From: Streptomyces sp. CB02980 | Lineage (GTDB): Bacteria; Actinomycetota; Actinomycetes; Streptomycetales; Streptomycetaceae | DNA: 64,000 nucleotides | Reading direction: 5' to 3' | NCBI RefSeq assembly: GCF_014451325.2 | Contig: NZ_JACSCH020000001.1 | Span: 412,845-476,844 of the forward strand | In this document: in pieces, positions 56,001 to 61,400 of the stretch | How positions within the stretch are numbered: the first letter of the stretch is position 1 | How the letters are laid out: each line of letters begins with the position of its first letter | The notes under the pieces: generated by a model | What the model saw: only the letters and a program-made list of their open reading frames with translations | The model's database searches: none | What the model was told of the DNA's origin: nothing | Program-made: the position numbers and the translations under genes

Positions 56001-56897
56001 CTGACGACCGGGCACGCGGCGACCGCGGTGTCCGTGGTCAAGACCGTCCATGCCGCGCTGGTCCGGACGGGCCGCGAACCCGTCGGCCGACGTGATCTCG
56101 GAGATCTCGTCGATCTCGTCGATCTCGCTGATCTCGCCGTTGCCGTGGTCGGCCTGGGCTCCATCGGCCGTTCGTCGCTCGAACTGCTCCTGACCCTCGC
56201 GCCCGAGCCGCCCGCCCGGCTGCTCCTGTGCGATGTCGCCGGCAGTGCGTCGCGGCTGCACACGCTGGCCGACGACCTGACCGCCATCGGTCTGGCCCGG
56301 AACGTGGAGATCCACGAGTCCGGCCGGTCCGCCCTCCCGGCCGCGGTCTACGAGGCCGACCTCCTCGTCACGGCCGTCAGCGGGGGCGGCGCGCCGCTCG
56401 ACGTGTCGCGCCTCCGGCCGGGCACGATCGTCGTCGACGACTCCTTCCCCCACTGCTTCGACACGACGAGGGCACTGGCCCGGATGCGGGAGCGGCGCGA
56501 CGTCCTCATCGTCGGCGGCGGTCTGCTCTCGGTCGGTGCGGGAGGAGCAGCTGGATCCGCCCGCGGCGGCGGATCCGGTGGACCGGCCGGCGCCGGTGGG
56601 TCGGTGGAACGCCGTACGGCTCCGGGGCTGCCGCCCGCCGCCGCGGCGGGGTACGCCGCGCGCTCGTGGCTCCCCGACACGGTCGCCTCCTGCCGCCTGG
56701 AGTCGCTGCTGCACGCCGCCGACCCGGAACTCCCCCTGGTTCACGGCCTGGTGGACGCACGGCTCGCGCTGGCGTACTGGCGGGGGATGGAAACGGCGGG
56801 TGTCACAGCAGGCCCGCTGCACCTCCTGGGACACGCCGTCGCCGCCAAGGACGACGACCTCGACGGCTTCCCGCCCCGACCGTCCGGAGTCCGCTGA
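44046..56897 (+). CDS. Giant FAAL-PKS-NRPS hybrid synthetase with acyl-ACP-reductase-like C-terminus
   Basis: A 4283-aa assembly line. Order: fatty-acyl-AMP ligase (1-590; SSGSTGAPKGVE, DMGLIGTHL); ACP (Ser681); KS (Cys908 in DTACSS; EAHGTGT; KTNIGHL); AT (GHSVGE, Ser1370; SRAFHS suggests malonyl-CoA); KR (GGTGGVG; Tyr2034); ACP (GLDSL, Ser2211); condensation (His2446-2447 in HHAAADG); adenylation (TSGSTG; Asp2983); PCP (GGDSL, Ser3340); second condensation (HHLIGDG at 3536). A 3899-4283 domain has GLGSIG at 4036-4041. By eye this domain aligns with cyanobacterial acyl-ACP reductase, including TTGHAATA, a GGG and the LPDTVASCRLE stretch (Cys4216). There is no DH, ER, MbtH or thioesterase. Predicted product: a lipid acid extended by one reduced malonyl unit and coupled to an amino acid, then released reductively. 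The adenylation code was not readable with confidence. Confidence 0.93.
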   Translation: MRGYGETVLLDVLAGAAEAAPGQAIVHVDGNGAERTVSHRALFADALRVAGGFLDAGLAPGSHVVLPAERSEEFLPLFWGAVAAGLVPVPLAPDVRRVLPVWEFLGRPPVVVGESTASLLDALPGSVHPLTLDELRRHAAPPRLPQRVPGDVAFLQFSSGSTGAPKGVELTHAAVLANLAQIRAAAGINSADVLATWMPYFHDMGLIGTHLVPLSARIRQVRLEPLTFAKRPLRWLEAASRHRATLLSAANFALALVERRVPADALARLDLTCVRMLLVGAEPISPAVWRAFVGRMRPAGLPACAPTPVYGLAESTLAVTFPPPGEVARPLALDRAALGRGRAVDTAPGPDAVELMDVGSPVHGCTVRITDDSGRPVEERRVGHIEVSGPQLARGYHRAPEATADAFRGAWLRTGDLGFLREGRLCVTGRSKDVVFVDGRTLHASDLEEVAANTPGLGRCPVAVVGSTDPSDGGGERVVVFLAPAPPLSSMTAELLHAVRGRVREVVGHEDVRVLALPVRGFPRTTSGKVRRGVLRERFEGGEYPEIAGRAAVGMVGRGTLTATATTAALATTATTAALEAVTHPSEVGTRAGSQPGAAVGALPGQRSGSVEGEPSGSRRDGGAGAPCAGDGPSGALPSTGAPLPRPDVEAVVRGIWARALGLPGSAIGLDDDFRALGGSSLKAMEVLAGLEDAFDVALRPSDVRDHTTVAALAGLILAGGGSEGSGASESQPHATPHESAQAVAPLVAVSALACRFPGADTPEAFWDRLLDGYDAVTPVPDGRWADPADGHARWGAFLDEPGGFDAGFFGIGEEEARAADPQARILLELAHEALERAGYAGPRRRGRRVGVFVAAGDSGYRGVLEQGCGEGELPAAALTGNLPNMLAARVAHCLDLTGPTLAVDTACSSALVALHLARRSLQAGECDIAVVGGVHLHLSPAGYALLEKAGALSPTGRCHAFGAAADGFVPGEGGAALVLTRLDEAQEAGDPVLAVLRGTAVNNDGRSLSLMAPNPLTQREVITQAYRDAGIDPESVSYVEAHGTGTPIGDPVEVRSLAHAFPPLPDGRLRLLGSVKTNIGHLLNAAGMPSLVKVVLALGQRRLPPSPLRTAPSTAPSTASVPPPAPAPSLSASPSPDLAGSGFALVDAVRDWEAPGPLVAGINAFGFGGTNAHAVLEEPPAPHRPERVSSRGPRLLTLSAHGEDGLRAAATGLAARLRDHPRLDEGDVCAAVAAARDEGPDRLSLVSDGDLAARLEAVRDGVTPVSPPVRSRARLVLLLPGQGVRPHAQIRSLYADAPVFREALDEASGHVGVIGGRSLAAWCLDDDESSPDALARTDIAQPLLVAYGVALARQVRAWGITPDAVAGHSVGEIAAACVAGTLSLADAVRFAADRGRLMAELCAPGAMAAVRCSEESVADVVAGARGALSLAAVNGPDQVVLAGTEAAVGCAIVTLSARGIVARRLGVSRAFHSSLMDPALDALAEAARTLVLRPSVNSTRSTMSTPLISTVTAGWQPVLDPAYLRGHARLPVRFGAAVERLLGDGYDTFVELGADALGGSVRAVAAAHARGGGAVALAAGHRGGARGLLETVGRLWERGVPLDRTGLDAGRARISGIPTYPYQRRRYWPAPAPRPRPPLLHRLGWDDDAPSTVGSGPRSVLLAGPESPLSRAFADRLTRRGVTVGRAAGDVLVGCGPVTEGASTPEVVVLLAGPAVEPESADALDAAHRAMAAGLQELLPEFALHRPRVLVVTEDVHVTGAGPERPRPVQAVLTGLTLALPEEFPGVVAHNVDLSSLDAVGARLDALDHELAARPTAPDDGADFRPAHAVAWRAGRRLSRTTEPVATGPDSGPDTGPGTGPDMGPGTGPDMGPGTGPDAEVAALPPHGTYLITGGTGGVGAALARDLAGRGRPTLLLTGRSAEPPAGLLAELRALGATVEYRAADVSREADVDTLLAGLPRLDVLVHAAGVVRPGTLRAKTPDEMAEVLAAKTRGTDLLARGVVKHDLRPSLCVAFSSVASVLPGLAGAIGDYAAANAYVDAFASAERAAGRPWLAVNFAAFAETGLVAGTGLVAGTGAVAGTSTFARGAGAGAGTAAGSRTATGAARGPLPLATGEALEALRTACGIDAAQLIVADLGQRATAPRTSAGFRVPPLPSTPPTPPTRTEQAATSRPDGVSDVLRQLLSDALHVSPDALGDDEPLLGLGLDSLMAVDLVKRLEQELDRSLPITLFFEHRTLGELARELGREPAREPVRSEEDLSPALQESAAAPSTDDGVPFPLTPVQLAFHTQGGLYPDVPAYGYVTQDVRGPLDPDLLGKALGLLADRHAMLRIRVLPGDAAPAQAAAVPTGYDDTRTPDWYEVRELPGTRAAEEEFEELEEALCNRPFDLTVEPPIRAVLARAGGGGDGGPAAGGGDGAGGGDGAGGGDGGVAEGFTRLMLVVHHAAADGFSLNILGEELWTLYTALSLVRAPELPPLSTDFAAYVAHERSERSDAVLAEDRAYWREVLSAQSEPLALPYDGDPLGLPEPPLLAHQVDPGPGLTAALRETAAAHGVSLFHLLLAAYARCLSRWSGGREDVTVNVARARRETRLAGIDRLVGPLADTLPIPLHVGPDDSVHALAVRLRNAWPVSERHSRLTSLDLARLLPANGAGPRTAAPASFSFARFPVSVDPDCPVQVRPTSAGTASAATRLSLLCWESDGELAFSWNFPARLFDRSTIARLAAEHLAELAETARLEGTAGLEGTAGLEGTDSPDKTDELGMTTAELNGTAAESAPPAGDVVARLRARFRATPDAVAVDTDGATLTYAELDRASGALAARLRSRGVVPGDLVGLLTEPGADAVIGVVGILRAGAGWVPLDSAHPPVRLADQLERSRAGALVCHAATRDAAAELASSASITLLTTDGPSPEPHSPSPEGESPAPDPDSLAYVIFTSGSTGRPKAVPITRRSMTNYLDWALATFGYGEGDRLAQTASLCFDASVRQLLAPLLVGATVVTLPRQLLRDPEALLDRVEQARISVWSSVPSLWSRLLEAAETRAREGGPAPDLSALRWIHVGGEALPPAHVRRWYDLFGPGHRIANLYGPTEATINATFHIIETRPADDVRTLPIGTPLTGTEVDVVTADGRRRCAPGEPGELLIAGVGLTPGYLHAPELTAAAFTERGGRRWYRSGDRVRRDKDGVLEFLGRLDDQVKIRGHRVEPGEIESALLTHPAVARAAVVHREDRLSAFVQCLPGVTAPDSTALRAHLARTLPEYMLPTRIHLVEELPLTGTGKIDRAGLRSPVTEPQEPEGGSSGSLPATSTEVLLSRVWSELLDADADAIRREDDFFALGGDSLLILQVFARLRETIPALPRPTVVYTHRTLAALAAAVDRGPTDEPAATDQGKSLVVERPQDGPASPFPSPFPLSPSQRGFLLAEAMAPGSPTAWLACLRVDGPLRPDAFQQAVDACVVRHPMLRTVFPAGVRPPVQQELPPALRLPVDFETLAAPDLLASRIAEERERRFESWAWPLLRLRVLTLGPDEHALVVHAHHLIGDGYSVALLGRELLAVYDRVVRGGAAELPSLRGTFRDHVVLQERRAAAGGADTRGTAARLDKPYRRPVLGGRAGERTSAKDLDAPPYRSTGFTLAADEVAALRRIAADAGTTLFAPVLTAYYRTLAATTGQADLMLGLAVSGRDDAHPDAHLVFGPYAAAVPLRPGLRSPAERAAGRTFADDLRAVVEEVEASRTQEVRPPRSDGGLPPAAQFFFTFLDFSALGPMSGDTLSVRWDDADAELAPPPVGTDTFLAVRPVGEGQLRVTLRAATTAFPEEAAFASFTGALRSGLTEDAVGAAGRRPRHSVEASSPGVLDSALVGYLPPPGLLAAPVAVGGLGGHSGPGGLGAPGTDAAASREQLRELLFPGGRPRLVEEIDTPLGRSGFVCLPLFADELASTADLGARTARAVELAASLGARSVSLAGMIPSLTAYGFGVLRETEGTTALTTGHAATAVSVVKTVHAALVRTGREPVGRRDLGDLVDLVDLADLAVAVVGLGSIGRSSLELLLTLAPEPPARLLLCDVAGSASRLHTLADDLTAIGLARNVEIHESGRSALPAAVYEADLLVTAVSGGGAPLDVSRLRPGTIVVDDSFPHCFDTTRALARMRERRDVLIVGGGLLSVGAGGAAGSARGGGSGGPAGAGGSVERRTAPGLPPAAAAGYAARSWLPDTVASCRLESLLHAADPELPLVHGLVDARLALAYWRGMETAGVTAGPLHLLGHAVAAKDDDLDGFPPRPSGVR
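49611..49682 (+). repeat. Three 24-bp tandem repeats in KR-region linker
   Basis: Units start ACGGGGCCTGG or ATGGGGCCTGG and encode GPGTGPDM-like octapeptides. They are in frame and lie just before the KR Rossmann motif. Confidence 0.9.
50241..50294 (+). repeat. Three 18-bp tandem repeats at the end of KR
   Basis: ACGGGACTCGTCGCCGGT units encode TGLVAG hexapeptides, in frame, at the C-terminal edge of the ketoreductase. Confidence 0.9.
51264..51344 (+). repeat. Gly/Asp 18-bp repeats inside the first condensation domain
   Basis: GGTGGCGGGGACGGTGCC units (three contiguous at 51291-51344 and a fourth diverged at 51264-51281) encode GGGDGA. They interrupt the condensation domain about 15 residues before HHAAADG. 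Confidence 0.9.
52256..52309 (+). repeat. Three 18-bp repeats between condensation and adenylation
   Basis: GGCCGGGCTCGAAGGGAC units encode AGLEGT hexapeptides in the C-A linker, in frame. Confidence 0.9.
56094..56138 (+). repeat. Five 9-bp repeats before the reductase Rossmann motif
   Basis: GATCTCGTC-type units encode DLGDLVDLVDLADLA, in frame, directly upstream of AVAVVGLGSIG. Confidence 0.9.
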
Positions 56898-57077
56898 AGC
56901 CTGTTCCGAAGGGGCAGCCGGAGATCCTGGCGGCAGGTCAGCCGGGGGGTTGCTCCGGCGCGGCCTGCCCCGAGCCCGAGCCCGAGCTCAGAAGTGGCTC
57001 AAGTCCCTTGATCGGCAGGTTTCCTGCCGGGCAGGATCGACCGCACCATCTGACCAGTGGTTCCGGGGGGACACAAC

Positions 57078-57743
57078 ATGAAGATCAAAAAGACGGTTCT
57101 GTCAGCGTGCGCCGTCGCCGCGGTGCTGGCGGGCACGGCTGCCTGTACGTCGGACGGCGAAGGGCCCGGCGTCAAGGCCTCAGCCGCACCCACGGCAGCG
57201 GCCGACACCACCTGCAAGAACGGCGCCTACTCATGGTTCAACGTGGACAAGCGGGACGTCCTGACCGGTGTCGCCGAGAAGGAGAAGGTCAGCAGGAAGG
57301 GCACCAGGCTCACGCACAAGCTGGCGACCCTTCACACACCGCGTACCGCCGTCACCTTCGAGCAGGGATCGCGGGCAGGCAACGCCAAGGCCGTCCTCCG
57401 CTCGCTCGCCGTCCTCATCGGAGAAGCGGACCCCGATGACCACGGGGTGAGCACCGAGTTCACCAATGTCCGCAGGGCCGCACCGGACATCAACAACGGC
57501 AGCACCACCATCGACGGTGTCGGGACCATCGTGCACTACGCCTGGGTGGAACAGGTCACCGCCGACTTCCGGTACACCTGCGGGGGCGGCAAGCCGGTGA
57601 CGGGCCGGGCAACCGGCTGGGTCATCGACGGCTCAGGCATCCTGGAATGCTCCACACCGATCAAGGACGCGAAGGAGGGGGAACCGGCCCTGACGGCCGC
57701 CCGCCTCTCCTGCGCCCCCGACGCCCCGGCCGCCAAGCCCTGA
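57078..57743 (+). CDS. Lipoprotein of unknown function
   Basis: A 221-aa protein with a lipoprotein signal (MKIKKTVLSACAVAAVLAGT, then AACTSD with the lipid Cys at 23). The folded part has CKNGAYSWFNVDKRDVLTG and ends with paired cysteines, suggesting surface anchoring and one or more disulfides. It resembles many uncharacterised Streptomyces lipoproteins. It lies 180 bp after the synthetase and could be a separate transcript. GGGGGG precedes the ATG. Confidence 0.78.
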   Translation: MKIKKTVLSACAVAAVLAGTAACTSDGEGPGVKASAAPTAAADTTCKNGAYSWFNVDKRDVLTGVAEKEKVSRKGTRLTHKLATLHTPRTAVTFEQGSRAGNAKAVLRSLAVLIGEADPDDHGVSTEFTNVRRAAPDINNGSTTIDGVGTIVHYAWVEQVTADFRYTCGGGKPVTGRATGWVIDGSGILECSTPIKDAKEGEPALTAARLSCAPDAPAAKP

Positions 57744-57762
57744 CCGATCGGTCGGACACGTC

Positions 57763-57792
57763 CGCCCGCCCCCGTGGTGTCGGGGGCGGGCG
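57763..57792. terminator. 12-bp hairpin between convergent genes
   Basis: CGCCCGCCCCCG (57763-57774) and CGGGGGCGGGCG (57781-57792) pair exactly, with TGGTGT as the loop. It lies between the lipoprotein (+) and the SCO0930-type gene (-), so it serves both. Confidence 0.8.
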
Positions 57793-57817
57793 AGTCATGT
57801 GGCGGGGATCGAAGCAC

Positions 57818-58747
57818 CTACTTGGCGAGCTTGCCGTTCGCCGTGACGGCGAACCACGTGCCGCCGACGCCCTGGCCGTCGGTGTCGCCGGGGGTCTTGT
57901 CGCCGGTGAACCAGTAGAGGGGCCAGCAGTCGATCGTGAGCTGCTTCGTGCCGTCCGAGCGGGTGTAACTGATCAGCTTCTTGGGGTCGATGCCCTCCAC
58001 GTCGTTGAGGTCGACCAGCTTGGCGGGCCGCCACTTCTCGAGGCAGCCGCCCTCGCAGTTGGACTTCATGGGCCAGGCGGTGTCCTTGGTGAAGCGGTAG
58101 AGGGTGCGGCCCTTGCCGTCGCGGATGATCTTGCCGAGCTTCGCGTCGTCGGCGAGCGAGAGGGCCGGGAGCGACTCGGCCGCCTCCTTCACGCCCGCCT
58201 TCTTGCCGTCCGGGGTGACGGCGAACCAGGTGCCGCCCACGCCCTGGCCGTTCGTCTGACCGGGCGCGGTGTCCTTGGCGAAGCGGTACACCGGCCAGCC
58301 GGCGATGGTCAGCTGCTCCGTGCCGTCGGCCCGCTCGACCGAGCCGATCTTGGCGGCGTCGACGCCACCGGGCTTGGTCGCGGAGGCGGGGACCGGGGGC
58401 CAGGCCTTGGCGCAGTCACCGGCGCAGGCGGACGAGGACGGGTTGGCGGTGTCCTTGTCGAAGCGGTACAGGGTGAAGCCCGCCGCGTCGGCCACGAGCG
58501 GGCCCAGCCTGGCGTCGTCGCGGACCGCCAGCGGGCCGGACGCGGTCCCGGCGGCGGCTTCGGTGCCGGAGTCCGCGCCGTTGCCGTACGCGTCGGCGCT
58601 GCTGTCGCCGTCGGCGGCGGGGGCGGCCGTCTGTGCCGGGGCCTGCTGCGGGGAGCCGTTCGTGGTGCCCTGCGTTCCGCAGGCCGTCGCCCCGAGCACG
58701 AGTGCGGTCCCGGCTGCGGCGATGGTGAGCTTGCGCAGGTTCATCAT
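57818..58747 (-). CDS. SCO0930-family lipoprotein with duplicated secreted domain
   Basis: A 309-aa lipoprotein (LGATACGT, lipid Cys at 23) with an Ala/Gln-rich spacer and then two copies of the COG4315 domain. Copy one reads GPLVADAAGFTLYRFDKDTA and WPVYRFAKDT; copy two reads GKIIRDGKGRTLYRFTKDTA and WPLYWFTGDK. Each carries a CxxxC-like pair (ACAGDCAKAW, NCEGGCLEKW). It is a surface protein of unknown role. Its promoter motif TGAACC-N16-CGTGTT is shared with the neighbouring sigma gene, so it is probably part of that sigma factor's regulon. Confidence 0.88.
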   Translation of the reverse strand: MMNLRKLTIAAAGTALVLGATACGTQGTTNGSPQQAPAQTAAPAADGDSSADAYGNGADSGTEAAAGTASGPLAVRDDARLGPLVADAAGFTLYRFDKDTANPSSSACAGDCAKAWPPVPASATKPGGVDAAKIGSVERADGTEQLTIAGWPVYRFAKDTAPGQTNGQGVGGTWFAVTPDGKKAGVKEAAESLPALSLADDAKLGKIIRDGKGRTLYRFTKDTAWPMKSNCEGGCLEKWRPAKLVDLNDVEGIDPKKLISYTRSDGTKQLTIDCWPLYWFTGDKTPGDTDGQGVGGTWFAVTANGKLAK

Positions 58748-58794
58748 GAGAACTCCTCTTATCCGGTGCTTCGTTGGTCTCTGTCGGCACCGGA

Positions 58795-58822
58795 AACACG
58801 CGGGCCGTACGGGGCCGGTTCA
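58795..58822 (-). promoter_or_regulatory. ECF-type promoter of SCO0930-family gene
   Basis: On the minus strand the sequence is TGAACC, 16 bases, then CGTGTT. CGTGTT occupies 58795-58800 and the TGAACC box 58817-58822, 48 bp before the start codon. The identical motif with the same spacing lies before the sigma gene. It resembles the -35/-10 pattern I recall for mycobacterial SigL. Confidence 0.7.
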
Positions 58823-58973
58823 ACGGATCCGGAAATTCTTTTCGGCGCCTCTCGCACGAGAGCGCCGGCCGGGGTCGTCCCCGACCGGCGCTCTCGTTCC
58901 GGTTCCGTCTTCGTCCGCGCCTGAGCCTGAGCCTGCTCCCGGTCCTGCTCCTACTCCTGCGCGCCTTCGCCTG

Positions 58974-59702
58974 CTACACCGGCACGGTCACGAAGGTCTT
59001 TCCCGCCTCGTTCTCGACCACGACCGCTTGCACGTCGGCCGGGTCGACCGCCGCCGAGCCGTCGAGCGAGGCTCCCTTGCCCTCGCCGCCGCCCGGGGCC
59101 TCGCCCACGACCCAGCTTCCGGCCGTCGTCCTGCTGCCGTCGCGGCCGACCACCACGAGCTTGCAGCGCTCCCCCGGGGGCAGGCCGGTCACCGCCGCGT
59201 GAACGCGGACCCAGGCGGCCGCCGGGGTCACCCGTACCGTCATCCGGGCGCCGCTCGTGGCGTCCGTGGCCGAGGCCACGCGGGTGCCCGGCGGCGGCGT
59301 GGCGGGGGCCGTCGTGGACGTCGGCGGCGGGTTCGGTGGCAGGGCGACCGGATCGCCGGCGCCCGAGGTCGCCGTACCGGCCCAGAAGACGCCGGCGAGT
59401 GCTGCCGCCGCCGCGAGGCCGATCAGTCCGCCGCGGCGGTTCCGCGCTTTCGCGCTCTCGCCGCGCATCTGCCGCAGGGTGCGCTGGAGGAGCAGGTCGC
59501 CGCCCTGGGGCGGGCCGTCGAGGAAGGCTTCCGGCGGCACTTCGCCGAGCGCCGCTTCCATCTCACGCAATGCGGACACCTCCTCCCGGCACGCCGCGCA
59601 GTCGTTCACGTGCGCTTCCAGGCGCCGGGTGTCGGTTTCGTCGAGTACGCCGAGCACGTACGGGCCGAGGAGTTCCTCCTCTTCGTGCTGCTGCCGGTTC
59701 AT
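58974..59702 (-). CDS. Zinc anti-sigma factor
   Basis: A 242-aa protein with an N-terminal ZAS zinc motif H31-x3-C35-x2-C38 (HVNDCAAC), one membrane helix near residues 92-110 (GGLIGLAAAAALAGVFWAG), and an extracytoplasmic C-terminal part (RskA-like). It probably holds the ECF sigma factor at the membrane. Its ATG overlaps the sigma stop (ATGA), so the two are co-translated. Confidence 0.92.
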   Translation of the reverse strand: MNRQQHEEEELLGPYVLGVLDETDTRRLEAHVNDCAACREEVSALREMEAALGEVPPEAFLDGPPQGGDLLLQRTLRQMRGESAKARNRRGGLIGLAAAAALAGVFWAGTATSGAGDPVALPPNPPPTSTTAPATPPPGTRVASATDATSGARMTVRVTPAAAWVRVHAAVTGLPPGERCKLVVVGRDGSRTTAGSWVVGEAPGGGEGKGASLDGSAAVDPADVQAVVVENEAGKTFVTVPV

Positions 59703-60277
59703 GCGACCACCTCCCTGAGTCCGGCGGGCTGCTGCGGCGCGCTCGGCCGGTTTCCTTCTCTGAACGTCTCGCGCAACGCCTTCAGCGCGTAGTGCGAGCG
59801 GGATTTCACCGTGCCGGCCGGGATGCCCAGGGTGTCGGCCGCCTCCGCGACGCTGCGTTCGCGGTAGTACAGCTCGGTGAGCACGTCGCGGTGCTCGGGT
59901 GACAGCCGGTCGAGGGCGCCCAGGACGGTCATCGTGTCGACGACCGAGTCGGCGTGGTCCTCCTCGACGGGGGGTGTCGCGGGGGATTCGGCCACCTCTG
60001 CGGGGCGGGCGGCCTTGGCCCGGTAGCGGTCGGTGATGATGTTCCGGGCGACCGTGAGGAGCCACCCGCGTACCGAGCCCTTTCCGTTGACGAGGGCCTC
60101 GGAGTGGCGCCAGGCGCGGATGAGGGTCTCCTGTACGACATCCTCCGCGGTGGCCCGGTCGCCGGTCAGTCGGGTGGCGTACGCGAGGAGGGCGTTGCCG
60201 TGTTCCTCGTACACCGCCCTGATCAGTGCTTCGTCGGTCGATCCCCGCCTGCTGCGGGGCCATCGTGGTCCGGCCAT
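59699..60277 (-). CDS. ECF RNA polymerase sigma factor
   Basis: A 192-aa sigma factor with region 2 (LLAYATRLTGDRATAEDVVQ, GWLLTVARNIITDRYRAKAA) and region 4 (LSPEHRDVLTELYYRERSVA, LGIPAGTVKSRSHYALKAL). It resembles the SigL/SigK-like group with ZAS anti-sigma partners. The ATG at 60277 is the start closest to the sigma-2 region. An autoregulatory promoter (TGAACC-N16-CGTGTT) lies 55 bp upstream. Confidence 0.93.
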   Translation of the reverse strand: MAGPRWPRSRRGSTDEALIRAVYEEHGNALLAYATRLTGDRATAEDVVQETLIRAWRHSEALVNGKGSVRGWLLTVARNIITDRYRAKAARPAEVAESPATPPVEEDHADSVVDTMTVLGALDRLSPEHRDVLTELYYRERSVAEAADTLGIPAGTVKSRSHYALKALRETFREGNRPSAPQQPAGLREVVA

Positions 60278-60331
60278 CCCATCCACTCCGTCTGCGGTGC
60301 CAGCATCGTCGGCGCCGTCCGCGCCGTGCCC

Positions 60332-60359
60332 AACACGTCGCCCCGGCACCCTTGGTTCA
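60332..60359 (-). promoter_or_regulatory. ECF-type promoter of the sigma gene
   Basis: On the minus strand TGAACC (60354-60359), 16 bases, then CGTGTT (60332-60337). It is identical in both hexamers and spacing to the motif before the SCO0930-family lipoprotein gene. It indicates autoregulation. Confidence 0.7.
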
Positions 60360-60386
60360 TGTGACGTGGGTCACTCGCATGTGTTT

Positions 60387-61400
60387 TCAGCAGTGCCGGC
60401 CCGTGTTGACGCAGGTGACGAGCTTCGTCATCCGGTCGTCCGTCATCACGTTGACGAACATCGCGTGGTCGGTCTTCGGGCTGTGGCGCTGCTCGGGGAA
60501 GGAGTCCAGGGCGATCGGCGCGTCGGCCGGGGGTGCGTCGTAGGCCAGGGTGATGCGCAGTTCGGGGACGGCGAAGGTGTTCTGGGGGCAGACACCGTTG
60601 GCGGCGGGGAAGAGCAGGTGGGTGCGTTCGGGGCCGGCGGTGTCGAGGCCGTTCCAGCAGCTGGGGAAGACCAGGGTGCGGGTGAGGCGGTCGCCCACCG
60701 GGCAGCGCGGGTAGCGGGTGGTGGAGCGGTCGGGCAGGCCGACGCAGCCCCAGCGCGCCTTCACGCCCTCGTCACCGCGTGCGGTGAAGGCGACGGCGTC
60801 ACCCGTGAAGGCGCGCAGGAAGCGCGGCATCGGGACGACCTGGCCGGCCGGGTTGCCGTGGAACGTCAGGCGCACGTCGACGGGCGTGAGGATCCGTCCC
60901 GTGTTGCCGTGGCCCGCCGCCTTCTCGTACGGCCGTGTCGCCGGCAGGTCGGGACGGCGGAGGACGGGCCAGTAGTAGGTGGAACGGTCGCCGCCGCGGC
61001 AGGTGGTGGGGGCGGCGGCGAGGCTCTCGTCGGTGGAGAACGCGTCGGTGGAGCGGTTGCCGACGTAGGCGTGGGTGTGATGGGCGCCGTGGCGGAGTCC
61101 GGGTGAGATCACCACGTTGTCCTGGTTGTAGTGGCCCTCCTCGTTGCGGCCGCAGTCGACGGTGAAGGAGCCCGTCGAGGCGTCGGGGCCGGGGCGCGAC
61201 GCCTGTTCCCGGGTCGGCGGTACGTCACGGATGTCGACGAAGTCGCCGGGCGCGGGGGCGCCGGACCCGGCTCCGGGCATCGCGCCGGACATCGCCTCGT
61301 GCGGCCCTTTCCCTTCGGACGCTCCCAGCACGGCGGCGGTCAGGGCACCCCCCAGGACCAGGCAGACCAGCAGAACGAGCAGTCGGTGTTCTCTCCCCAT
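60387..61400 (-). CDS. DUF1996 secreted protein
   Basis: A 337-aa protein with an N-terminal signal/anchor (RLLVLLVCLVLGGALTAAVL) and a DUF1996 domain (NVVISPGLRHGAHHTHAYVG, FPSCWNGLDT, HLLFPAANGVCPQNTFAVPE). It is a Streptomyces secreted or anchored protein of unknown activity. It lies 109 bp upstream of the sigma gene and is transcribed in the same direction, so it may be read into the sigma operon. An in-frame GTG at 61409 is an alternative start. Confidence 0.88.
   Translation of the reverse strand: MGREHRLLVLLVCLVLGGALTAAVLGASEGKGPHEAMSGAMPGAGSGAPAPGDFVDIRDVPPTREQASRPGPDASTGSFTVDCGRNEEGHYNQDNVVISPGLRHGAHHTHAYVGNRSTDAFSTDESLAAAPTTCRGGDRSTYYWPVLRRPDLPATRPYEKAAGHGNTGRILTPVDVRLTFHGNPAGQVVPMPRFLRAFTGDAVAFTARGDEGVKARWGCVGLPDRSTTRYPRCPVGDRLTRTLVFPSCWNGLDTAGPERTHLLFPAANGVCPQNTFAVPELRITLAYDAPPADAPIALDSFPEQRHSPKTDHAMFVNVMTDDRMTKLVTCVNTGRHC

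Noticed and set aside
56094..56138. DLVDL repeats as a DNA-binding or coiled-coil motif
   Set aside because: Identical nine-base units and lack of flanking pattern indicate slippage in a linker.
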